From Luteolibacter sp. Y139 (GTDB lineage Bacteria > Verrucomicrobiota > Verrucomicrobiia > Verrucomicrobiales > Akkermansiaceae), in NCBI RefSeq assembly GCF_038066715.1, contig NZ_JBBUKT010000006.1, forward strand, positions 1 to 64,000: a stretch of DNA of 64,000 nt. The letters are read 5' to 3'. Position numbers and translations under genes: made by a program. Under the pieces are notes generated by a model, which searched no databases, was not told the DNA's origin, and was given only the letters and a program-made list of their open reading frames with translations. This document shows positions 9,106-17,300 of this stretch, piece after piece (the stretch's first letter is position 1; every line of letters starts with the position of its first letter).

Positions 9106-9929
9106 GGCTTTGATGCCGTGAAGACGGTGTAGCGCATCGCGCCGGTGAGGTAGGCGAACCAGATCCTTAGTAAGGTGAGGGCGAAGATGCGGTTGCGCTG
9201 GTGGTCGTCGAGGAGGAAGCGGCGGAGTGCGGGATCGCGAAAGAAGGCTCCGATGGTGCGCTGGATGCAGATGGGCCAGGTGCGGCGGACCTGGCGGCTG
9301 AGGTCGTCGGTGGATTGGAGGCTGAGGCCAGCGCCGGCGATCCATCGGAGGTAGTCTTCTTCATTGCCCATGCCGACCAGGCGGCCCTCGCGGCAGATGG
9401 GCTCTAACAGGTGCTTCTTTTGCCATTCGCTTGGCGATGGTCCGGCCATCCAGGCGCAGATGACGAGCTGGCCACCGGGAGCGAGGACGCGGGCCATTTC
9501 TCGGATGCCTTGCGCGACATCAGGCAGGTGCTCGGTGCTTTCGATGGCGATCACCGCGTCGAAGCTCTCGTCGGGGAAGTCATTCTTCAGCCAATCCCCG
9601 AGCACGAAGTCGGCTCCTCCGGCGGCAGCAGCGGCTGCTTGCTGCTTGGGCGAAATGGTGATGCCGGTGACTTGTGCGCCGTATTCCGACGCCAACAGCC
9701 GTGCGGTGGCTCCGTAGCCGCAGCCGACATCGCAGACGCGGTCGCCCTTCTTGATCCCGGCGCGCTTCGCGACGTAGCGGCTCAGGGCATCGACGGCGGC
9801 GAGGGGTGACTCGCGGCCGGTTTCCCAGAGGCCATGATGCACGTGCTCGCCCCAGAGGCTGCGATAGTAGGGGTCCAACTCGTCGTAGTGAGCGGCCACT
9901 TCATCGCCGGTCGTGTCGGTGTGGATCAT
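9102..9929 (-). CDS. Class I SAM-dependent methyltransferase
   Basis: The 275-residue protein has the SAM-binding motif I VCDVGCGYGATARLLA at about residues 64-79, followed by GITISPKQ (motif II region), DAVIAIESTEHL (motif IV) and MARVLAPGGQLVIC (motif VI). The N-terminal part (AAHYDELDPYYRSLWGEHVHHGLW) is typical of the tocopherol/sterol C-methyltransferase and cyclopropane-synthase-like group that acts on small molecules. The start lies inside the upstream kinase-like gene (29-base overlap), so the pair is probably co-translated. The target molecule cannot be told from sequence. Confidence 0.75.
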   Translation of the reverse strand: MIHTDTTGDEVAAHYDELDPYYRSLWGEHVHHGLWETGRESPLAAVDALSRYVAKRAGIKKGDRVCDVGCGYGATARLLASEYGAQVTGITISPKQQAAAAAAGGADFVLGDWLKNDFPDESFDAVIAIESTEHLPDVAQGIREMARVLAPGGQLVICAWMAGPSPSEWQKKHLLEPICREGRLVGMGNEEDYLRWIAGAGLSLQSTDDLSRQVRRTWPICIQRTIGAFFRDPALRRFLLDDHQRNRIFALTLLRIWFAYLTGAMRYTVFTASKP

Positions 9930-10467
9930 CGCTGGTGCGGGTGAGGAAGCTCGTGATTTCCAGAACGAGGTCTTCCATCGCTTGGTTCTTCGCGATTGCC
10001 AGCAAATGTCCGCAATGGGTCTCCAAAAAGGAACGATCGGTGGTGGCGTTCCTGCCGGATCCGGTCCGGTCGTCGTAGCCTGCGGCCCACTCGATGAAGG
10101 ACTCGTGCTCTTCCTGCATGTCGCCGCCGGGATCGATTCTCGAGCCGAATTGATTCTTCTGGCGATTCAGCAGGCGGTCGAGCCGGACTTCCTTCGGGAT
10201 GTCGAGGAAGATGCCGTGGGTTGGCTCGAGGGAAGGCAGCCCCCAGGTGGCGACGGAGCCGCTGAGAATCCAGTCCGGCTGAGATTTCAACGCTGAGTCT
10301 AGCAGGTCCCGGCGCTCGTCGGGTGTGTATTGTTCTTGGAACGGAGGATCAGTCGGCTTGTGGAAATACGAGTCCGAATCGAAGACGGGTAGTCCGAGTT
10401 GCTTGCCGAGGATCTCGGCTGTCGAGGTGCAGCCGGATCCGGGGCCTCCAGAGATGAGGATGCGCAT
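9901..10467 (-). CDS. P-loop NTPase/kinase-like protein with altered Walker A
   Basis: The 188-residue protein opens with MRILISGGPGSGCTSTAEIL. This is a P-loop of the adenylate/shikimate kinase type in which the usual lysine of GxGK[ST] is replaced by Cys13 (codon TGC, read directly). LPVFDSDSYFHKPTDPPF would be the acceptor-binding region, IFLDIPKEVRLDRLLNRQ an R-rich lid-like region, and SFIEWAAGYDDR follows. Related small ATPases with GSGTTT-type loops exist, so loss of the lysine does not by itself mean a dead protein. It overlaps the methyltransferase start by 29 bases. The substrate is unknown. Confidence 0.6.
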   Translation of the reverse strand: MRILISGGPGSGCTSTAEILGKQLGLPVFDSDSYFHKPTDPPFQEQYTPDERRDLLDSALKSQPDWILSGSVATWGLPSLEPTHGIFLDIPKEVRLDRLLNRQKNQFGSRIDPGGDMQEEHESFIEWAAGYDDRTGSGRNATTDRSFLETHCGHLLAIAKNQAMEDLVLEITSFLTRTSDDPHRHDRR

Positions 10468-10483
10468 CGTGTGTGGCCGGATT

Positions 10484-12082
10484 CTATTCGATCGGATCCC
10501 AGCTCTTTTCCGAGATCGTCTTCACCAGTAGGAAGCAGCCGACGGCGGAGGCGATGGCTTCGAGTGCCAGGAAGGGGCCGAAGGCGTCGAGATATTTCTT
10601 CGCGGCGAGACCGAGTCCGGGGAGGATCATGGCGCTCATCATCATGAGGAACATCGTGGCACCGCGCGTGGCGGACTTTGATTCCTCGGTGGGCTTTGAG
10701 AGGGGGACGGTCTTGTCGATGGCGCCGGGAGCGAGGGCGTAGACGGGCAGGGCGATCAGTCCGGGTAGAAGGATGGGGAGGTGCTTCATGCCACCGGGCA
10801 GCAAGGGCATGATCACGCCGAGCAATGAAATCGCCGGAATCACGAGCACGATGAGAACGGCCACGACTGCGCCGAGGATGAAACGCCCGGGTCCAGGCAC
10901 GGGGGCCAACCGGTAGATGTCTGCCGCTTGCCAGTGCTGGGAGAATTGCAACAGTCCCATCGCGCTAAGCGGCAGCAGTCCCAGGTAGCCGCCCGCGATG
11001 GCGATGCCGAACGTGCCCATGGCTGGCGAACTTCCCTGGAGGAGGAAGACGGCCGGCATCATCAGAAGCGGGGCGAGACCTGGGTAGAGACGCAGCTTCA
11101 TGTCGCGGTCGCGCAGCATGTAGGCGGCGGAGAGGCGGAACGAGGCCCGTGTCACTGGATCACGCAAGAGCCAGGAGAGCGGCGGGAGGTCGGCAATGCG
11201 GTCGAGCCAGCGGCGGCCACCGCCGGTTCCCGACGCCTTGGGTCGCGACTCGGCCAGGGTTTTGAGGCCTTCCTCGTAGGTGCCGGCCATCTTGCCGAAT
11301 GCCAGGAGGAGCACGCCAGCGGTGGCTGCCAAACCGACTCCCGCGAAGGCCCAATTCACGGTAGTGCCGTGGCCGATGACGATCTCGTCGAGACTGGCGA
11401 ACCATGCCGGTGGCAGCAGGAAGAGCCACCACTTGATGGCGATCAGATCGCTGTGCTTTTCCATGCCGCGCATCAAGTAGGGCAGCATCTGACTGCCGGC
11501 GACGAGTGCCATGGCAAGCAGCACCTGGGCAGTGGTCATCAGGTTATCGAGACGCTCGCGGCCGAACCAGCGCAGGCAGAGCTGATAGATGAGGACCACG
11601 CTGCCCGCGCAAAAGAGCGCGGCGAGTGCGGTGGACATCAGGTGCACCGGCGCGAACAGTGGACCCCACTTGATGGAGCCAGCGATGATGCCGACCAGAT
11701 TGAAGGAGCAGGCGACCCACAGTGAAACCCGGACCATCACCGAGACCTTCGCCCATAGGAGGGTGCGGGCATCGACCGGGCGGTGGAGGAGGATTTCCGG
11801 CTCGTCCTTGTTGAAAAGGATCTCGCCCGCCGAAGCTGCCACGAACATGCCGAGGAACAGCAGCGACATGCCATGGAGGTATAGGGACAGGGCGAACGAT
11901 GGCTGGCCGATGAATGAAAGTGCGGCCATCCCGACCAAACCATACAGAGCCAGCGTGCCCCACAGCTTCGCGCCGACTGAAGCAGGTGCGCGATTCTTAT
12001 TCAGCCCGCGCGAGCTGCGACCGCGCAGGAAGAGCGTGAGGTAGAGCTTCTGCAGCGTCTTCGATGTCGAGGGCGAGTTCAC
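10484..12082 (-). CDS. ABC-2-type exporter permease
   Basis: The 532-residue polytopic membrane protein has about twelve hydrophobic stretches and a cytoplasmic part in the middle (residues about 270-330, EEGLKTLAESRPKASG). It carries no nucleotide-binding motif. It starts with GTG at 12080-12082, which overlaps the stop codon of the upstream ATPase gene as GTGA, so the two are translationally coupled and must form one transporter. The arrangement (ATPase first, large single permease second) is common in ABC-2 type exporters of unknown cargo. The next gene downstream (kinase-like) begins 17 bases later and may share the transcript. Confidence 0.65.
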   Translation of the reverse strand: MNSPSTSKTLQKLYLTLFLRGRSSRGLNKNRAPASVGAKLWGTLALYGLVGMAALSFIGQPSFALSLYLHGMSLLFLGMFVAASAGEILFNKDEPEILLHRPVDARTLLWAKVSVMVRVSLWVACSFNLVGIIAGSIKWGPLFAPVHLMSTALAALFCAGSVVLIYQLCLRWFGRERLDNLMTTAQVLLAMALVAGSQMLPYLMRGMEKHSDLIAIKWWLFLLPPAWFASLDEIVIGHGTTVNWAFAGVGLAATAGVLLLAFGKMAGTYEEGLKTLAESRPKASGTGGGRRWLDRIADLPPLSWLLRDPVTRASFRLSAAYMLRDRDMKLRLYPGLAPLLMMPAVFLLQGSSPAMGTFGIAIAGGYLGLLPLSAMGLLQFSQHWQAADIYRLAPVPGPGRFILGAVVAVLIVLVIPAISLLGVIMPLLPGGMKHLPILLPGLIALPVYALAPGAIDKTVPLSKPTEESKSATRGATMFLMMMSAMILPGLGLAAKKYLDAFGPFLALEAIASAVGCFLLVKTISEKSWDPIE

Positions 12083-12849
12083 GGCCGGAAGGTTCTTGCG
12101 AAGTCCTCCGCCTTTTGGGCGAGGTCGTGGCCGCCCGTCAGGGTCGTGAAGAGCTCTTCCAGCGAACGGGCGTCGTGTTGCCGGACCAGCTCTGCGGGGG
12201 CTCCGTCCACTTTCACTCTTCCCTGGTCGATGATGATGACCCGGTCGCAGACTCGCTCCACCACGTCGAGGATGTGGGAGCTGTAGACGATGGCCTTGCC
12301 TTCGCGGGCGAGGGTTTGGATCAGGGCCTTGAAGCCGACGGCGGCGTTTGCATCGAGGCCGTCGAGGGGTTCGTCGAAGAAGACGACGGGGGGATTGTGG
12401 AGGAGTGCGGCGGTGATGACGACCTTGCGGCGCATGCCTTTCGAGTAAGCGCCGAGGAGTTTATCGGTGAGGGTTTCGAAGCTGAGGTCGAAGAAGGCGA
12501 TGAATTGGCGGATGCGCTCGCGGGCAGCTTCGGGCGGGATGCCGTAGAGGGCGGCAACCATTTCGAGATACTCCAAGCCGGTGAGAGATTCGAAGACGGC
12601 GCCGGAGTCCGGGACGAAGCCGACGAGGCGCTTCACTTCCATGGGTTCCTGGAGGAGATCATGCCCGCAGATGGAGGCGCTGCCGGAGGTGGGAACGAGC
12701 AGGCCGGTGAGCATTTTCAGCGTCGTCGATTTCCCGGCGCCGTTTGGTCCGAGCAGGCCGACGATCTGGCCGGCGGGGATATCGAGGGTGAGCGAGTCGA
12801 CGGCGGTCTGGGTGCCGAAGCGCTTGGTGAGCTGGCGGAGGGAGATCAT
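12079..12849 (-). CDS. ABC transporter ATP-binding protein
   Basis: The 256-residue ATPase has all core motifs: Walker A GLLGPNGAGKSTT, the signature LGAYSKGMRRKVVITAALLH, Walker B PPVVFFDEPLDGLD and the H-loop IVYSSHILDVVERVCD. It is of the drug/ABC-2 exporter type (CcmA-like). The frame is open upstream to a GTG at 12903, but ATG at 12849 gives the family-typical beginning MISLRQLTKRFGTQ. Its stop codon overlaps the permease start as GTGA. It energises the membrane protein encoded next; the cargo is unknown. Confidence 0.88.
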   Translation of the reverse strand: MISLRQLTKRFGTQTAVDSLTLDIPAGQIVGLLGPNGAGKSTTLKMLTGLLVPTSGSASICGHDLLQEPMEVKRLVGFVPDSGAVFESLTGLEYLEMVAALYGIPPEAARERIRQFIAFFDLSFETLTDKLLGAYSKGMRRKVVITAALLHNPPVVFFDEPLDGLDANAAVGFKALIQTLAREGKAIVYSSHILDVVERVCDRVIIIDQGRVKVDGAPAELVRQHDARSLEELFTTLTGGHDLAQKAEDFARTFRP

Positions 12850-12947
12850 CCTCAGGTGTTTCTGCCGGAGCGGGCAGGGGAGGGCGATGAAATTCCTGAG
12901 CACTCCGTTCTTGTCCTTCGCGGGGGAGTCGCGGGAAACTGGGGGTC

Positions 12948-13331
12948 ATGGATGACCCGAGGGAGGAGCCGCTGTATGAGATGATCTTGGGCAAGGTGCT
13001 CTGGGGTGAGCCGCGTGAGGAGGTGTTTCACAGGCTCAACGTCAATGGCCTCACGGGAGAGCGTGCGGAGGCGATTTATGCTGCTGCTTGGGAGGAAAGG
13101 CTGGTCGTCATCCGTCGTGAGTGTGCGAGGAAGGCTGGCACCGGCCTGTTGCTCACGGTGGGGGCGGTGGTGATTTTCTGCGTCTTCTGGTTTGGCCTGG
13201 GGGTGATTCTCAACGTGGTCCTCTATCTCTGCGCGGCCATGTTTTTCATGGGAGCGTGGAAAGCGATCGATGGCTTTGCCGGGATGCTGATGGCCGGGCG
13301 CAAGGAGGGCTCGGTGGCGGATGATGCCTGA
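12948..13331 (+). CDS. Small membrane protein, function unknown
   Basis: The 127-residue protein has a soluble acidic N-terminal half (MDDPREEPLYEMILGKVLWG) that looks helical, then two close membrane segments at about residues 65-85 and 88-105 (LLLTVGAVVIFCVFWFGLG; VLYLCAAMFFMGAWKAI), and a short charged tail. GEPREEVFHRLNVNGLTGERA with membrane segments following resembles small uncharacterised Verrucomicrobia/Planctomycetes proteins. It starts divergently from the ABC transporter genes, 98 bases away. No function is assigned. Confidence 0.5.
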   Translation: MDDPREEPLYEMILGKVLWGEPREEVFHRLNVNGLTGERAEAIYAAAWEERLVVIRRECARKAGTGLLLTVGAVVIFCVFWFGLGVILNVVLYLCAAMFFMGAWKAIDGFAGMLMAGRKEGSVADDA

Positions 13332-13355
13332 GGCGATTGTCCGGGGACGGAAGGT

Positions 13356-13829
13356 CTAGCGCTTGTCCTTGGCTTCCGTAGGGATTTTCGTCAGTTGAGG
13401 TTTCAGCACGGTTCCGTCCATTAGCACGGCGCGCAGGATATCGTTATCATTCACGTGGAAGGTCACGACATAGAATGCCACTGGAATGTCCGGGTGAGCT
13501 TGATCGCGGCTGGGTTGGTTGCGGAGCTCCAGTTTGGTGACGTGGAGGTTGTCACTTCCAGAGATGTCCGAAGAATCCAGGCTGGCTTCGGCAAGCTCCA
13601 GTACCTTCACCGCGGAGAGAGGTGGTTTTGCCCGGGGGATGGCCCGGGGTTGCTGCTTCCACAATCCCCAATTCACGGTGAATACGCGGACGAAATGGAG
13701 AACCTCATTGTCGTCCGCTCCCGGTGAGGTGAATTCCTCGCTGCGGTAGATTTCCACTTCGTCTTCCCCGGCGATTGCGACCCGGGGGAGGGCGAGGAAC
13801 AGGATCGCTAGGAAAACGAGCCGTTTCAT
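13356..13829 (-). CDS. Exported protein of unknown function
   Basis: The 157-residue product begins MKRLVFLAILFLALPRVAIA, a signal peptide; the frame extends 25 codons upstream, but that part is not signal-like. The mature part is beta-rich (FYVVTFHVNDNDILRAVLMD), like small periplasmic PepSY- or NTF2-like folds, but no family is recognised with confidence. It converges on the membrane protein gene at 12948-13331 with only 24 bases between them and no evident terminator. Confidence 0.45.
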   Translation of the reverse strand: MKRLVFLAILFLALPRVAIAGEDEVEIYRSEEFTSPGADDNEVLHFVRVFTVNWGLWKQQPRAIPRAKPPLSAVKVLELAEASLDSSDISGSDNLHVTKLELRNQPSRDQAHPDIPVAFYVVTFHVNDNDILRAVLMDGTVLKPQLTKIPTEAKDKR

Positions 13830-14030
13830 CCATTGGGAATACATGGACCTAAGAAAACTCGAACTCATGGTTCTAATCAAGAGCCGTGGTTCGAGTGGGA
13901 GCATCTCCCGTGGAAAACGGCGAGCTTGTTTTTACCTTCTATTTACGATCAGATTGTCAGGTTCGTCTTCCCGCTCTCGTCAGGCTTTTTGGCTGCAATT
14001 GCTGTTCACCACCGCCGGCGCTACCGCGCC

Positions 14031-14279
14031 ATGGATTCCCTCCCAACCCTCCAAGTCATGATCAAGATCCGTTTCCAAGCGGTCGGCATGAACGCCGCCC
14101 AGATTAACGTTCCGAAGGAAACAGAAGCCCCGGTTCCGCTTCGCGTGGATGACCATGTCGATCACCTCAATGGTGGCGGCAAGCCCCAGCACTTCGTCGT
14201 CGTCAGCGCGCGATACGTGGTGGATGAAAACAGTGGTGGTTTTTATCAACAGGTGGGTGTTGCGCTGAACTCGAAGTAG
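14031..14279 (+). CDS. Small protein of unknown function
   Basis: The frame encodes about 82 residues from ATG 14031, or 73 from ATG 14058 (MIKIRFQAVGMNAAQINVPK). The later part, HFVVVSARYVVDENSGGFYQ, is beta-strand-like and has natural protein composition. A strong terminator follows 33 bases after the stop. About 200 bases upstream (13830-14030) are free of other genes and are AT-richer, so a promoter could sit there. No family is recognised. Confidence 0.45.
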   Translation: MDSLPTLQVMIKIRFQAVGMNAAQINVPKETEAPVPLRVDDHVDHLNGGGKPQHFVVVSARYVVDENSGGFYQQVGVALNSK

Positions 14280-14311
14280 GAATCCTTGCGGGTTACATTG
14301 CGACAAAGAAA

Positions 14312-14338
14312 GAGGCCGGGAGAAGATCTCCCGGCCTC
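14312..14338. terminator. Bidirectional intrinsic terminator
   Basis: GAGGCCGGGAGA pairs perfectly with TCTCCCGGCCTC (12 pairs) around a three-base loop. It is followed by ATTTAA on the plus strand and preceded by AAAGA (T-rich on the minus strand). It sits between two convergent genes. Confidence 0.75.
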
Positions 14339-14384
14339 ATTTAACCCAATTTTACCCAGAGAAGATGGGCGCTACCTGAAACGA

Positions 14385-17300
14385 TCAAGGAGCGTCGGCG
14401 ATGGTGATGCGGAGGAAGCCCTTCGGTCCGCGCGGGGTGGCTCCGCCGACCGCGCCATCGAGGCGGAAGGTGCGGTAGGTCCAGCCGGTGGTGAGCGCCG
14501 GCATGCCAACGGAGCTGGCGGTGATTTCCGTCACGCCCTGGTCGTAGAGGCCGAGGTTGTTCGAGCCCTCGATGGTGTAGATGGTGTCATCGATGGTGGC
14601 GGCTTTCGACGGGGTGCCTGCGAAGACGGCTCCGGTGCGCACTGGCAGGGTGATCACGAGGGCCTGATCGGCTCCCACTGCTTCGACGCGCGAGCGGACC
14701 TTGCCGGTGGCGCCTCCGACGGCGGGATTTCCGTCGAGGGCGAACTCGTCGAGGTTGGTGAGGCCGTCGTGGTCCGGGTCGTCGGTCTTGGCGTTGAGGG
14801 TGCCGACGGCGGCGAATCCGGAGATCCAGTTGATGAACGGATCCTCGGGCAGGACCAGCAGGCGGCCGGTGCCGGTGATGCGATCGGTCTCGTGAGCGGC
14901 TCCGGAGCCGATGGCACCCCACTCGCCGTCTGCCTGCATGACGCCGTCGATCACGAGGTCATCGATGGAATCGGTGCCGACGTAGTTGAGGTTGATGAAC
15001 GATCCATTGGTGGCGCTGACGCTTACAATCGCGTTGTCGGCGAGCGTGGCGGAGGGAAGCGAGAGCGTGCCGGTGGTCACGGTGACATTGCCGGTGGGCG
15101 TGGTATTGGTGAGGGTCAGGGTGCCGGAGCCGACCTTGGTCAGGTGGCCGACCAACGTGCCGCCTGCGAAGGTGGTGCTGGTATTGAGGCCGCCGACGCT
15201 GAGGGTGGTGGCACCGCCTTGTGACGGGCCCTTGATGCCGGCGGTGGCGGAGGCACTGGAGAGCGAGCCGATGGTGTAGGTGTTGCCGTTGCTATTATTG
15301 CTTGGCTCCAGCAGGACGGTGCCTGCGAGGTCCACGGAGCAATTGGCGAACCCGCCAGTGTTGAAGCTTCCGCCGTTGTTCAGGAGGCGAACGGTGCCGC
15401 TGCCTGCGATGTTCAATTGGCCGGTGAAGCCTGCCCAGTTGTTGCTGAAGTCATCGCGGGCAACGGTGGTGTTGGCGTTGATGTTCAGCGTGCCGGCTCC
15501 GGTGATCACCGCACCCGCACCAAGGCTCATGCGGTTGTTCATGTTGATCGTGCCGGTCTGGCCGGTGGCGATGGTGATCGGATTGCCGAAGAAGTAGCCG
15601 TTGTTGTTGCCGTAGTTGTTCTGCAGGGTGCCGCCCTGGAAGGTCAGCGTGCCCATAATGAACGAGGTATTGTTCACGGCGAGGGTGCCAGCCTGGATGA
15701 CGGTTCCTCCGGTGTAGCTGTTGGTATTGCTGCCGAGGGACACGGTGCCGGCGCCGATCTTGTTCAGGGTGCCGGTGCCGCTGATGGGACCGCTGATGGT
15801 GTAGGTCACTCCGGTTTCGGCCTGGAGCAAGCTGGCGGCGTTGCCAAGGACGACGCTGCGGGTGCCGGTGAAGCTGGCCGTTGCTTCCAGCGTGGCGGCA
15901 TTGATGGTCACCGAGCCGGCGGAGTCGCCGAGGCTGCCGATGCTATTGATCTGCACCTTGCCATTGTTGATGACGGAGCCGCCGGTGTAGGAGTTGAAGC
16001 CATTCAGGGCGAGGGTGCCGGTGCCGGACTTGTTGAGGGTGCCGGTGCTGGCCCCGTCCATGATGCTTCCGGTGATGGTGTGGGTGGTTCCGGAAGCCAC
16101 GGAGAAGTTGCTGGTGCCGCTGCCGAGGTAGAAGCTGCCGGTGCTGGTGAAATCCGCTGTCGACCGCAGGGTGCCGGCATTGATGGTGGTCGAATTGACG
16201 GGGTCACCGAGGGCGAGGTCATTGGTGATCTCGAGGGTGCCGGCATTGACGGTGGTGCCGTTGAAGTAGGTATTGACGCCGCTGAGGATCAGCTTGCCCG
16301 CGCCACCCTTGGTGAGCGGCGAGCCATTGCCATCAATGACTCCGCTGATGGTCACGATGTCGGCGGCATTGGTCACGGTGACGGCCGCGCCATTGCCGGT
16401 CAGGGTCACCGGTGAGCCGATAATGTGGCTGCCCGAGCTGTTCGTGATGAAGGCTGCTGAGGCTCCGTTATTCAGGGTGAGGCTCGCGCCAGAGCCGGCG
16501 GCGAAGGTGTAGTTCTTGGCGTTTGCGGCACCATTGAAGGCGATGGTTCCGACGGTGAAGGCACCGTTCACGGTGATGGTGCGGTCCGCGGTGATTTCGG
16601 TGCCGCCGCCGCCGAAGGCCGCGATGGCTCCGCTCGCGTTTGGAGCGCCGGTGGGAGTCCAACTGCCGGCAGTACCCCAGCTGCCGTCGGCATTCACGTT
16701 CCAGAACTTCTGCACCACGGCGCTGTTCGCCACCGTCAGGGTGATGAAGCCGCCGCTGGCGCCGAGCGTGTAGGTCTTCGCCGGAGACTTGTTCGAGTCA
16801 TTGATCGAAAGCGAGCTGACGCCTGAGCCAGAGATCGCACCGCTGTAAGCGATCAGGTTGTAAGTGCCATTGGTGGTGAAGGCACCGGCACCGCCGTTGA
16901 TGTTGATCTGGCCGCCATTGATCGTGAGGCCGCCGCTGGTGGTGACGTTGATCTTATCGAGCGTGGTGGTGTTGGTGATGCCGAAGTCGAGCTGGGATCC
17001 GCTATCGAGGGAGAGGGAACCGGTGGAAAGAGTGCCGATATTCGTGTCGCCGCCGTCGCCGGGGGCGACGTGGGAGCCGGTGGCTGCCGCTACCGAGCCT
17101 GCGATGCTGCCGCTTCCGGAAAGGACCGCATTGGCAGGAAGGCTCACGGCGGTGTTGCCAAGGCTGCCGGTGAGGTTGATCGAGCCGGTGGTGAGGGTGG
17201 TCGCGCCGGTGTAGGTGCTGGCGCCGGAGAGGTTCAGGGTGCCCGCGCCGGTCTTGGTGAGGGCCAGTGCGCCGCCGCCGGTGCCGTTTTGGAGAGCGCC

